NCBI GenBank assembly: GCA_914767885.1 | Contig: CAJZBQ010000005.1 | Span: 682,001 to 746,000 of the forward strand | Direction of reading: 5' to 3' | From: Blepharisma stoltei | Lineage: Eukaryota > Ciliophora > Heterotrichea > Heterotrichida > Blepharismidae | DNA: 64,000 nucleotides | Shown: positions 10,594-20,654 of the stretch, one piece after another | How the letters are laid out: every line of letters begins with the position of its first letter | How positions within the stretch are numbered: position 1 is the first letter of the stretch | The notes under the pieces: generated by a model | What the model saw: only the letters and a program-made list of their open reading frames with translations | Databases searched by the model: none | Told to the model about the DNA's origin: nothing | Made by a program: the position numbers and the translations under genes

Positions 10594-11940
10594 TTATTGC
10601 CCGAGTGCTCGTTGTAAAGATTGCTGGAGTTGGAAAATTTCTTGATCCAGCAGAGAAATTTCAACTTTTAAATCTTCTTGGTCATTTGGTTTATAATCAT
10701 CTAAAATTTCTTCTTTTTCAGGAGATTTAGTTATCGGCTTTTCTTCTATAGATAAAGGCCTAATAAAGGAATTCAAAGGAGAATTAGAAGGCTTGTCTTC
10801 TTTAGCTATGGGTTTGATAAATGAGCTAGAATTAGAACTGTATGGCCTATCTTCTATTGAAATTGGTTTTACAAACAAATTTGATGTGGTTTCTGGTATT
10901 TTATCTTCTTTAGGTAGAGGCTTGATAAAAGAAGAAGAAGACTCAGAAATCATTTGAGATTTGGATAGGGTTTTTATGATCTCTCTTAACTGCTCGATAA
11001 GTGTGCACTGCTCGTTCATCGAAGACTGCAAAACACTTATGTGGCTATTCATCATTTCTTTCTCAGAATTCAACTTTTCAATTTTCTTTTCTTGCTCCTC
11101 TATGATTTTCTTCAAATTTTCTTCCGCCATTGGATTTTTGAGTCTTTCTCTCAATTTGAGTGTTTGCTCTCTAAGTTTTTCAAGTGCTGTTCTATACTCT
11201 TCAATAGTGTCTTCTTTGTCTTTCAGCTCAGCCCTTAATTTCTCTTCAATTCCTGATTTAATTGCTTTTGAATTTTGAGAGACTGATAATGTTTCAAGCA
11301 GATTTTCAACTGAGTCTTCGGTGATCACTTTCAATGTGGATTCTATACAAATGTTCATCTCTTTTATGCTGCTTATAAACTTATTCTTTGTGACGTTTGA
11401 AAATTCTTGGTCGAACAGCAATTTTGAATGCTTTGCTAAAACGCGACTGAGAGAATTTAAATGCCGTCTGCCAGAAGCAGATCTATAATTTAAAACTCCT
11501 TCAATATCTGCTAATGATGCTTTCAGTTTATTAAGCACACTTTGCTGCTCTTTTAATGTCGTATTGCTAGCTTCTTTCATTTGGTTTTGCAATGAGTTAT
11601 TATTGAAAACTAATTCTTTGATTTTGAGAGTATCATCTAAATGCTGCTGCTTTAAGTCTTGAAGCTCTTCTTTTAAGTCATTATTTAAAATTTCTAGCTT
11701 AGAGTTTTCATGCTGAAGCCGGGCAACTTCTTTTGCATTAAAATTTGACCGAGCCTTAATTTCTTCAAGCAGCTGCTGATTTCTTTTCATATCATCATAC
11801 TTCTCTTGAGATATCAAAATTCCTTTATTTCCTTTAGGTGTAGTATTAGAAATAGGCTCTTCATCAGAGGAATACTTTGGGGTGCTGCTTTTTCGTTTAC
11901 GGCTGGCTGATCTTTGCTTTGTTCTGCCTCCTCTTTTCAT
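10594..11940 (-). CDS. Coiled-coil protein with repeated C-terminal motif
   Basis: 448 residues, single exon. A basic, Ser-rich N-terminus (KRGGRTKQRSASRKRKSS) precedes long heptad-type coiled coils (about residues 50-330) rich in Glu, Lys and Leu. Residues about 330-410 carry four copies of a motif of about 22 residues with core F[IV][KR]P[LI]xxE[DE][KR]P. A final coiled coil ends at LQRALGQ. Likely a centrosomal, basal-body or other structural protein (inference from composition only). The tandem motif may be a multivalent binding site. Confidence 0.8.
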   Translation of the reverse strand: MKRGGRTKQRSASRKRKSSTPKYSSDEEPISNTTPKGNKGILISQEKYDDMKRNQQLLEEIKARSNFNAKEVARLQHENSKLEILNNDLKEELQDLKQQHLDDTLKIKELVFNNNSLQNQMKEASNTTLKEQQSVLNKLKASLADIEGVLNYRSASGRRHLNSLSRVLAKHSKLLFDQEFSNVTKNKFISSIKEMNICIESTLKVITEDSVENLLETLSVSQNSKAIKSGIEEKLRAELKDKEDTIEEYRTALEKLREQTLKLRERLKNPMAEENLKKIIEEQEKKIEKLNSEKEMMNSHISVLQSSMNEQCTLIEQLREIIKTLSKSQMISESSSSFIKPLPKEDKIPETTSNLFVKPISIEDRPYSSNSSSFIKPIAKEDKPSNSPLNSFIRPLSIEEKPITKSPEKEEILDDYKPNDQEDLKVEISLLDQEIFQLQQSLQRALGQ

Positions 11941-12065
11941 ATTTGATTTTATAGTTCCTTTCTATTTTAATTGAGTTTTTATTAAATCAAAAGAGTTGAG
12001 TTTGAAATGGAGTATCAAATTAAATATGGATTTTGCCTTCCAAAATAAGAAAATAAAACCTTTTA

Positions 12066-12380
12066 CTCCCTCCCTCCTCCTTGAGCGAACAAAAAAATTT
12101 TGTTAACTCACGGAGGTGTTAATTTGTTTTTCTTCGAAATTAAAAAAAAATCTCACTTCTATAAAAATTGAAAAGCAAATATTAATTTAATTTATATTTT
12201 AAAACGCAATTTGTTTAAAATTAAACAGAATTAGCTCGAGATTTCATTATATATTAATTATCACTTATATATCATTTTTTTTTCCCATAAAAAATTTTTG
12301 TTCACTCACGGAGGGTGGGTTTTTGGACAAAAATAGGGATTTTTCTAATGGTTTTGTTCACTCACGGAGGGGGGGAGTTA
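12066..12380. mobile_element. MITE family A, intergenic copy
   Basis: Flanked by TTA (12063-12065, 12378-12380). Left end CTCCCTCCCTCCTCCTTGAGCGAACAAAA, partly mutated; right end has two direct copies of GTTCACTCACGGAGG (12301-12315, 12357-12371). Core matches other family A copies. 315 bp. The following 288 bp up to the zinc-finger gene hold nothing recognisable. Confidence 0.8.
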
Positions 12381-12668
12381 GAAGGCTGAAAAATTCAAAT
12401 TACCCACAAAAACGCAGTTTAATTTCTTTAAAAATACTTCAAATACAGAATGAAATATTTTTTAAAAAAATAAAAATAATTTTTTTTAAGCTGCCAAACA
12501 TCTCTAATATCAACTCCATCTCTAAGCGTCCTATAATAGCATTTTAGCTTTGATACTAGGCGTCGATTCCCCACGAAACTCCTGGTGAAATCTAAATTTC
12601 ATTAAATTTTCATTTCCACACCTTAAAAATGGTTGACGTCTTAGAGATCTCAGGTTGGTTAATTTAGA

Positions 12669-13148
12669 TTATATATGATTAAGAAGAATCGGAAGCACTG
12701 GCAGCTTAGAATTCTTCACGATTTTATCAGAGCTGATGATTGGAAGCTCAATTTTTTCTTCCTTTTTCTTTTTAGGCTCGGCCTGGAAGTAAAAGTCTTT
12801 TGGAATTTCTATATCAGTTAAGAGCAAAGGCTGGATTTCCATGTGGCATTTCATGGCGACTCTTTGACGGTCGTGTATCCTCCGATGGACCAAAAGCTGT
12901 GAAGCCTGCCGAAACTTCTTCCCACACCCCAATTCTTCGCAAATGAATGGCTTCTCCCCGGTATGAATTAGCATGTGCTCCTTCAGATTTTGTTTACTTA
13001 CGAACTGTTTTTTGCAGTCTGAGCACAGGAAACACTTTATTTTCAAGTGTGACGAGTTTATGTGTCTTCTGAGATTGAATTTTGTTTTGTACACTCTGTG
13101 ACAAAAGTCATAATAGCATTTGTATGTTGATTCCTCCATTTTATTCAA
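12669..13148 (-). CDS. C2H2 zinc-finger protein
   Basis: 159 residues. Three consecutive C2H2 fingers fill the N-terminal two thirds: CYYDFCHRVY...H...H, CSDCKKQF...H...H and CEELGCGKKF...H...H, the last two joined by the classical linker TGEKPF. The first and third fingers use the longer Cys-x4-Cys spacing of TFIIIA-like fingers. A Lys/Glu-rich tail follows (EPKKKKEEK). Probably a DNA-binding transcription factor in the nucleus; target unknown. Start at MNKMEEST, with the second Met 3 residues downstream as an alternative. Confidence 0.9.
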   Translation of the reverse strand: MNKMEESTYKCYYDFCHRVYKTKFNLRRHINSSHLKIKCFLCSDCKKQFVSKQNLKEHMLIHTGEKPFICEELGCGKKFRQASQLLVHRRIHDRQRVAMKCHMEIQPLLLTDIEIPKDFYFQAEPKKKKEEKIELPIISSDKIVKNSKLPVLPILLNHI

Positions 13149-13283
13149 AGCGTCATTAAGTCAGCTTTTTTATGTTTCAACAAGTCGATTTAAATGATTT
13201 TTTTATCGTTTCACTCTGGGTTTAGTGATCTCTTAAAAATAATTTTTACAAATTAATATTATTATTTATCCTTCATTTTGAAA

Positions 13284-14651
13284 TTATTTTTTAATGCTTA
13301 TGGTCTTTAATACTGTGAATTCTTTGATACCTTCCCCTAGCTCACGTCCCAGCCCACTATTTTTCATTCCTCCGAACGGGACTTGTATAATGCTTTTTGA
13401 GACATCGTTTACAAACACCATTCCTGCATCAATTCTTGGGACGATCTCATTTTCAGCCTTTTGTGCATCTGCTGTAAAAATCATTCCGCCTAGGCCAAAT
13501 TCTGTATTATTCGCCAACCTTATTGCTTCTTCTGTATCTTTTACTTTTGATATAGCAAAAACAGGGCCAAAGGTTTCTTCACGCATAACAGGCATATTTG
13601 GGGTAACATGAGTTAATACAGCAGGCTCGTATTGTGTAGGGTTTAAAATTTTCCCTCCATGCTCTAACTTTGCTCCCATTTTAATGGACCTTTCGACTTG
13701 GGTGACAACGTTATTGAGAAGATCAGGCCTGGCTAAAGGACCTAGTTTAGTTTCTGGATTTAAGGGATCTCCATATTGCCACGTTTTTAGTTCGGCAATT
13801 AGATGTTTTACAAAAGCAGAGTGCACTGATGCGTCAACAATAAATCGTTTTGCTGAAATGCAAACTTGTCCGCAGCCTTGTAGTCTGGCCATCACAGCTG
13901 TTTTTGCAGCAGCCTTGACATCGGCATCTCCTAAGACAATAAAAGGATCAGACCCGCCAAGCTCTAAGACACATTTTTTTAGTCCCATTCCAGCCATAGC
14001 AGCAACATTACGTCCAGCTCCTATAGACCCAGTCAAGCTGACTCCTCTTATTCTATTATCAGCTATTGTTCTTTGAACTTGATCCATATTAATAAACACG
14101 TTTTTGAACTCATGCACAAATCCTGCATCTGAAGTGATATTGTCAAGGGCCTGTGCAACCTGAGGAACATTTTCTGCATGCTTAAGAATTATTGTATTTC
14201 CTGCCATCAGATGTGGTATCCCGCACTTTAATGGCATCCAGAGTGGGAAGTTAAAAGGCATGATAATAAACAAAGGCCCAAGAGGCTCATAATTAACATA
14301 GACTTTGCTGCCTGGAATATCATAGTGAGTTGGAGCCAAAAGCTTTTCAGCGTTGTCGGCATAATAATCACAGCAATCTGCACATTTTAAGACTTCTCCT
14401 TTTGATTGACCAATAGGCTTACCCATTTCTTGCGTCATCAATCTAGCTAGGTTTTCATGGTCTTTTCTGAGAAGGTCACCAAGCCTTTTCATTTTCTCAC
14501 CTCTTTCTTTAAAAGAAGTTTTGGAATGTCGCAGAAAAGCCTGATAGGAAGCGTCAATTGTATAATCAAGCTGTGCTGCAGATATGAAATCGAAACTACG
14601 AATATAAGCCTGGGTGAAAGGGTTCTGAGAAATGAAAAGTCGCTGTGCCAT
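13284..14651 (-). CDS. Aldehyde dehydrogenase, succinate-semialdehyde dehydrogenase type
   Basis: 455 residues, full length for the family (450-490). The NAD(P)-binding and catalytic motifs are present: MPFNFPLW, LTGSIGAGR, the Glu of LELGGSDPF and the nucleophilic Cys of GQVCISAKR. The last also contains the spacing typical of bacterial and mitochondrial succinate-semialdehyde dehydrogenases. Reaction: succinate semialdehyde to succinate with NAD(P)+, a GABA-shunt step. No clear mitochondrial presequence, although the first 20 residues (MAQRLFISQNPFTQ) could be a weak one. Uninterrupted by introns or IESs and free of in-frame TGA. Substrate assignment is by resemblance. Confidence 0.9.
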   Translation of the reverse strand: MAQRLFISQNPFTQAYIRSFDFISAAQLDYTIDASYQAFLRHSKTSFKERGEKMKRLGDLLRKDHENLARLMTQEMGKPIGQSKGEVLKCADCCDYYADNAEKLLAPTHYDIPGSKVYVNYEPLGPLFIIMPFNFPLWMPLKCGIPHLMAGNTIILKHAENVPQVAQALDNITSDAGFVHEFKNVFINMDQVQRTIADNRIRGVSLTGSIGAGRNVAAMAGMGLKKCVLELGGSDPFIVLGDADVKAAAKTAVMARLQGCGQVCISAKRFIVDASVHSAFVKHLIAELKTWQYGDPLNPETKLGPLARPDLLNNVVTQVERSIKMGAKLEHGGKILNPTQYEPAVLTHVTPNMPVMREETFGPVFAISKVKDTEEAIRLANNTEFGLGGMIFTADAQKAENEIVPRIDAGMVFVNDVSKSIIQVPFGGMKNSGLGRELGEGIKEFTVLKTISIKK

Positions 14652-14721
14652 AATTATTATATTGTTAAGCTGACAGAATTGTTCACATAATTATCAATAT
14701 AAAATAGACAAAGAAATAAGC

Positions 14722-15723
14722 TTAATAATTACACTTGTAGGACTTCGGAGAGCTATCTGATGTTTTTAAATTGTCAGCAGTTTCTAATATGTTGTTTAGC
14801 TTGCTGAAAAATGAAATTAAGTCTGAATTTTGATAAGACGCTTCATTTTGCATGGATTTATGAGTTTTCGTGCTAAGTCTGAATAAATCAGAATTTAATC
14901 CTTCAATAATTCGTTTTTGGGACTCGATGATGAGCTTTTGTTCATCTAGCTGGTAATTAAGTGTCTGAATAATTTTTTGATTTTTTTTATATTTGCATAT
15001 CTTCTTATTGCATTCTTCGTGGCATCACTCTTGATCCCTCATTTCTTTATTTTTTAAGAGTTTGTCAGACAATTTTTTTATCAATGAGTCTTTTCCTTCT
15101 ATTTCCAAGTCATATATATTTTTTAACTTCTTTGTTAATTCTTCTCATTTTTGGCCTGTCTTATGTATTTCTTCCCTATGTATTGATTTTATTTGTCCTA
15201 TTTTATTGTTAAACTCTTTTTCCATTTTTTCCTTTTCATTTACCAAGTAATTTTCATATTGCTCTTTCATATAAACCATTTGTTTTTTGTAATCTTCTTG
15301 GAGATTTTTGTTATATTTCTTGAGTTTAAGTATTTCATTTGTAGCCATTGTGTACAATTCGTTGCCTTTTGCAAGTTTTTCTTTAAGGCTTTCTATATTT
15401 CTGTTATAAGAATTCCCTAAAGTCCAAATATCATCGTTAGTACAAGTAGAATATCGAAATGTCCCATTTGTGTTACAATTCAACGTATTTCCAACAAAAA
15501 TATCTCCAGGGTCTTTTTTCCCATAAGAGTTTTCGCCATTAATTCCAAAGCTATTTCTTGTTCAATCTATTGTGATATTCGGGTCTTCTGAGGGAATAGA
15601 TAAATCTGAACTATCACTAGAACTTCTGCTCCTTTGTCGGTATACTGACTGCAAATCAGCAGCTTTAATTATTTCTTTTATTGAGATTCAGGACTCTCCT
15701 TTGATGTTATCTTTTTGTTCCAT
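14722..15723 (-). CDS. Coiled-coil protein, unknown
   Basis: 333 residues when TGA is read as Trp (three or four codons, for instance GESWISI and DQEWCHEE); with the standard code only a 112-residue piece is open. Start at MEQKDNIKGES (15723), stop TAA at 14722-14724. The first 110 residues are Ser-rich and polar (RQRSRSSSDSSD). From about residue 100 the protein is a long coiled coil (LKEKLAKGNELYTMATNEIL onward). No enzyme motif. Function unknown; a structural or scaffolding role is likely. Lies 35 nt downstream of the next minus-strand gene. Confidence 0.8.
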
Positions 15724-15758
15724 TTTATTCAGACTTTGAATAATATTATTACATAAAT

Positions 15759-16784
15759 TTAACAAGTTTTCCTATTAGCCCAGTAAGTGAGAATTTCTCT
15801 CACCTGGGATATTGAATTTGAGCTACCTTTAAACAGGTTGACTTCTCTTATTTTGTCGCATTGTTTCCTATACAAAGAAATCCTAGTGTCATTAGAAGAT
15901 TCTAATGACCCAAAAGGGTTCTCAAAAAACCCTTCAGCAAATGTGTCATTTTCTTCATCAGAACTTGGATCGTAATCATCAGTGCACAAATCGCTGTAAA
16001 TCAGCTTAAAGCCGACCTCACTTTCTTCGTAAAAGCTCTCTGACTCAATCAGAGACAGCATTCTGCTCCTTGACCGAAGGCGAGGTGTTTCAGGCGAGGC
16101 ATCTGTGCTTAATAGCGAAATTTGGCTCTTTGTTTGGTGTTTAAAAACATCTTTAAGCTCAAAATCGCCTCCGTCGACTGATGTTAACCTTGGCCGAATT
16201 CCTAAGGTTTGAGAAATGATCCTTGGTTTGATGTTTTTTGTGGTGTACTCTATTCTGACTGATAATATATTGAAAGCTGTTTCAAATTTGAATGGGATTG
16301 ATGGAAAATATTGGATGTCTCGAGGGAGAATTGATGGATCTCAGCTGATTCCCTCTTGAGAGGCTGTTCTAATTATCAAAGATATTGAAGAATTTCTAAT
16401 TTCTGAAGCTGGCAGCAATAAACTAGCAGCCATTAGGGCTCGGATTCCAGCAATTTTCGGCGTTTCAGTCAGATTTTTGGAGAAATCAGCAGCAAGCCTT
16501 TTGGGGATGATATGAAATTTTCATCTTTCTAACAGAAGCGGATGGCAACCTTCAATGCACTCCAAAAGGTCAATTTCAAATTCTTTATGAGGAGTTTGCT
16601 GGTTTTCCCAGAGGACTCGAATACTGTCATGGATTGATGAAGGCTTTGGACTGTATGATTTTGTAAAGGAATTAGAAGAAGCTGCAAATAGAGGGGAACA
16701 GCTGTGGGTTTGGGAGATGAATTCAATAAGTTTTGTCATAAAATCTTGCATCAAATTTTGTTCTGAAGCGCGGCATGATTCCAT
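15759..16784 (-). CDS. Unknown protein, possibly Atg13-like (HORMA)
   Basis: 341 residues across TGA=Trp codons at about 16518 and 16347. The N-terminal 210 residues look globular, with the order seen in Atg13-type HORMA domains: a helix (LMQDFMTKLIEFISQT), a hydrophobic strand ending LLLERWKFHI, a helix around KIAGIRALMAASLLLPASEI, and strands FPSIPFKFETA and ILSVRIEYTT. The C-terminus is acidic and Ser-rich (SDEENDTFAEGFFENPFGSL), as in the disordered tail of Atg13. If correct it would be a regulator of the Atg1 kinase in autophagy. The resemblance is structural and by eye only, so the name is tentative; the gene itself is secure. Confidence 0.45.
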
Positions 16785-17327
16785 CTTAAACAGTTATTTA
16801 TTTTAAACGAATATGTATAAATAAAATTATGGATATTCAGAGTAGCATAAAGAAGAACAATTTGAATTAATAATTATTTTAAAGTTAGAGGGCAAGTCGG
16901 GAATAATTATAAAAAGACAGTATAATTAAATAATAAAGTTAATAATTATGTATGGTAAGCTGCTAAATAAGGCAACATGACGAAAAGTATGAGCTTATTT
17001 ACGTAAAAAAACGTATAGTTAATAAAATAAATTTTAAAAGGAAAAATGAAAGAGTTAAAAAATTATTTTATTCATGAATAAAAAATTGCAAATATTTTGT
17101 GCCTAATCTCTAATTCTATATTATTTAAATGATTTCTTTAGAAAATGGCCTATGCTATTTATTTCCCGCACTATATTTAAATGCTGATAAAATTTATATT
17201 ATTTCTTCTATGATTATTTAAAATTTTCTTTGTTAGGAAGCATAATAAGCATTACAATTACTTATGGCAAAGAATTTAATATAAATTTAGATTTATTTAT
17301 ACAAACAATCTTTTATGTTAATTTATC
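16785..17327. other. Intergenic, nothing recognised
   Basis: 543 bp of AT-rich DNA without MITE termini, target repeats or an open frame with coding character. It presumably contains the divergent-side promoter of the Atg13-like gene and the 3' flank of the NME7 gene. Confidence 0.5.
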
Positions 17328-18848
17328 TTAGTTTTTCGACAAAATTCTAAAAAAATACTCACTTTCCATCAGCCCATCTTCTGGTAAATCTGTGCAGTGA
17401 ACAGCATTTTGGATTCTATCAATTCCAAATATTGCTCTTATAGACCGTGGTTTAGAACTTCTTGCTACATCAGGATCCAAAGGTCCACAAATTTCCCTAA
17501 AGCTTTCCACCGGATTTTCTTGCCTTATTTCCATAGCTATACAAGGTCCTGATGTAAAATGCTCAACTATCCCACTAAATTCAGGTAAAACACCTTTATA
17601 AACATCTAGAAATTCTTCAGCGTTTGGCTTATCCAAATTAAACATTTGCAGTGCAGAAATTTCAAACCCTTCGCTAATAATCATATCAATAATTCTTCCT
17701 GCATTAGTCAATGCATGAGGCTTAATTACACAGCATGTGCAATTGCTATAAGTAGCTGTATTGCCAGGTAAGCTAAAGAAATAGTCAATTTCTCTGGCAG
17801 CTCTGTCAGCTGACTCGCTGCCATGGACAGCGTTTCTTGCGCCATCAGAGCCATAAGCTGCTCTTATACTTTGAGGAGCATCCACTCTTGCAGTGTGCGA
17901 ATTTGCTGGGCCTATAATATCTTTTCACTTTGAAATAGCGTTTCCTGCAATCAGCTCCATCCCAACTGAGATATCACTGCTAATAAAATTGACTAAATCT
18001 TGAAAAAACTGTTTTCCATCGTGCTCTGAATAAAGCTGCCTTGCTTGGTTTACAGTAAATCGATGCATCTTGATATTAGTGATCTTAAAACCTTCTTGTA
18101 TAATCCTGTCAATGATTTTCCCAATATGATTGTAACAGTCCGGCTTTATCATTGCAAATGTCCGCTCTCTCTGGTTTTCAAAGTGGCTTTTCGTGAAATT
18201 GTCACCATATTCTACCACTTTAAGCTGCCTTGAGTATATAGAAATTGCTGCTCCTAAATAGAGATCTTCGAGAGTGAGATTGGGATATTGAGATCTTTTG
18301 AGGAAAATCCTTCGGTTCTTTAAATCATACTAACTCCCCCCCCCCCCTCCGTGAGCGAAACAAAACCATTAGAAAAATCGCCATTTTTTGACCAAAAACC
18401 CACCCTCCGTGAGTGAACAAAAATTTTTTTTAATAGAAAAAATTTTAATGGAAAAAAATTTTGATATATAAGTGATAATTAGTATAATGAAATCTAGAGC
18501 TAATTCTGTTTAATTTTAAACAAATTGCGTTTTAAAACATAAATTTTGCAAATTAAATTAATATTTGCTTCCCAATTTTTGCAAATTAGGATTTTTTAAA
18601 TTTCGAAAAAAAATATTTTTTATAAAATTTATATATAAATTTTTTTTAAAAAAAAAAAAATTAACCCCCCTCCGTGAGCGAACAAAATTTTTTTGTTCGC
18701 TCACGGAGGGGGGGGGGGAGTAAGTAAAGTATACCATTTCAATGGTCTGATCTATTGGGTATCAAAATAGCTGATACTTCCTTACAAGTGCTGCTGCTTG
18801 ATCGAACCAGTCCACAACAAAAGCATACCTTTCTTCATTTAAAGCCAT
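17328..18848 (-). CDS. NME7: Nucleoside diphosphate kinase homologue 7 (DM10 + two NDPK domains)
   Basis: 371 residues after removal of the MITE at 18334-18723 and the 15-nt intron that its removal re-creates (GTATACTTTACTTAG). Exon 1 (18848-18735) encodes the start of a DM10 domain (ERYAFVVDWFD...IEM). Exon 2 continues with YDLKNRRIFLKRS and ISIYSRQLKVVEYGD. Two NDPK domains follow: the first with AMIKPD and the active-site His in NAVHGSES, the second with CVIKPHA and NAVHCTDLPEDG. This is the full NME7 plan. NME7 belongs to the gamma-tubulin ring complex and ciliary doublet-microtubule interior. The ATG directly abuts the stop codon of the upstream PP2C gene (zero spacing). TGA=Trp at about 17922 and in exon 1 (LFWYP). 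Confidence 0.95.
18334..18723. mobile_element. MITE family A inside the NME7 intron
   Basis: 390 bp, flanked by TAA (18331-18333, 18721-18723). Termini CTCCCCCC...GGGGGAG, with four copies of CTCCGTGAGYGAACAAAA arranged as a direct pair at the left and a closed hairpin at the right. It lies within a 15-nt intron: 11 intron bases are on one side and 1 on the other, and the retained TAA supplies the remaining 3. Exact removal is required before the intron can be spliced. Confidence 0.9.
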
Positions 18849-20041
18849 TTAATGATTAAACTTAACTAATATCATAGTCATGTTATCGCAGCCCAAGCCG
18901 CCAGTGTTTTCAACATCTGGCGCAAGACATCTGTCAATGACCTTTTCAACTACATCTCCTAAGTCCATACCTTCTGCAATATTTTTATAACAAATCTCAA
19001 CACACTGTTGGCAAGTTAAAATATCCCAAATCCCATCACATGCCAACACAATGAAATCACACTCAGGTGTAAGCTCTTCGACTTTAATATCAGGAAAAGC
19101 TGTTACCATCTGCTCTTCAGGAGCCAGTTCTGCATTTTTTTTATACTCTAAATCCCCAATCGCTCTGCTTAAATTTATATTTCCCATAACTCTTCCATCT
19201 TCTACATTGCCCCCTGCCCTTGTAATCCTATCTTTTTCGATCTGGTTGTCAGGCTTATGATCTTGTGACATTTCAATAGCCCTTCCTGCTTTAGCTAATA
19301 CACATCTGGAATCTCCTACGTTCGCAACATATAACTTGTTGCCCTTAATTAAAGCTACCACTGATGTGCAGCCTGCTAGTGAGTCTGCGTCATCAACGAC
19401 AACTTGATAGTCTTCAGGAAGGTCGCGTTGCAGTCTTACTAATTCACGCTGGCCTTCTTTACTCCCCTTTGTGTGCGAGTAAATTTTAATCTCTATCGGG
19501 GTTAATTTTTTAACAAATGTATATATAAATTTTATGTTGAATTTTTTCAAAGTCCCAACTCTCAAAAATTGGGAATAAAACATTAATTTAATATGTAAAT
19601 TTATGCTTTAGAACTGTTTACAACTCAACAGATTCGCTAGAGATTTCATATATCAATATATTTTTCATAAAATTTTATTTATTAAAAACTTTTTTTGCTC
19701 ATGGATGGGGAGCTAGTAGTTAGAAGTTGGTCCATTTTGAGGTAAGTTTCTTGTAAAGCGACTTCAAAACGATTTGTTTGATAATTACGATTTGCTAAAA
19801 GCTCTTGGCGGAAATGACGCTCTACAAATTTGGCAACTTCTTTACCTCCATGCCCATCAAAAACGCCAAAAAGCATTGCATCTGGGCCCAGATTAACTTC
19901 TGTAATTTGTGCATCTTCCATGCTTATTCTCCATCCTTGCATTTCTGATGCAGCAAAACTGTATTAAAGTTACCTGACTCGCTCATTTTGACCTTTAATT
20001 GTATGTTTGTCAGTTTTTGGTGAAGGAAGGTATGCACCCAT
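18849..20041 (-). CDS. PP2C-type protein phosphatase
   Basis: 307 residues after removing a 15-nt intron (19959-19973, GTAACTTTAATACAG) and a decayed MITE (19462-19715); 924 nt of coding sequence results. Starts MGAYLPSPKTDKH, the usual start of PP2C alpha-type enzymes with a possible N-myristoyl glycine. Motifs: MQGWRISMED, FGVFDGHGG, the metal-binding Asp residues of VGDSRCV and CDGIWD, and GCDNMTMILV at the end. All metal-binding motifs are present, so it should be an active Mn/Mg-dependent Ser/Thr phosphatase. The stop codon touches the NME7 start codon. Confidence 0.93.
19462..19715. mobile_element. Decayed MITE family A as IES in PP2C exon
   Basis: 254 bp between TA dinucleotides (19460-19461, 19714-19715). 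Termini CTCCCC and TGGGGAG survive; the subterminal motif is degraded (TTGCTCATGGATGGGGAG) and the core (TAGAGATTTCATATATC) is recognisable. Removal joins LLTT to KEGQREL in frame. Shows that an old copy with eroded termini must still be eliminated. Confidence 0.85.
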
Positions 20042-20306
20042 ATTTTATCGAAAATCATGAGGATTATAATCTTTTCTTCTACTTTTTGCTCTGAGGTTTT
20101 GCTGTAAAATAATCGCAGAAAACAATTTATATTTTATTGCATTTGAGTGCTATAATAAAATTCATATATAAAATAACTTGCTCCACTTTATTTATATATA
20201 ATTAATGATTATGATGGTAAGAATATAGTATAAAATTTAAAAAATATTTAAGATGGAGCAAAGCATACTGCGGCACTTAATGGTAGGGAAGTTAAAAAAA
20301 CGATTA

Positions 20307-20585
20307 CTCGCCCAATTTTAGAACAAAAATTCCTATTCCTATTCAAAGGGGTATAAATTTTTTTTTAAAAAGTAAAAAAATATTAATTGAAACAATACTT
20401 TTTTTTATTTTATGGAGAATTAATTCAAAAAATTAACTGATTTATGCTTAAAACTTGATTTTTTCCCATATAATAATTTATAAAAATAATATTTTACCGA
20501 TAAAATTTTTCCAGTTTAAAGGAGGTCAAAGTATTAAAAATAGAAATTTTTTTACAGATATTTTGTTCTAATTTAAAGGGAAGTA
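20307..20585. mobile_element. Decayed MITE family B
   Basis: Left end TTACTCGCCCAATTTTAGAACAAAA, right end TTTGTTCTAATTTAAAGGGAAGTA; internal AT-rich core. Termini resemble family B with several substitutions. Intergenic, upstream of the ArfGAP gene. Boundaries approximate. Confidence 0.55.
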
Positions 20586-20654
20586 GAGTAAGAATAAATC
20601 TTAATAAACTTAGTTTTGTAATATCCCGGTCAGAAAATTAATGAAATAATAAAA

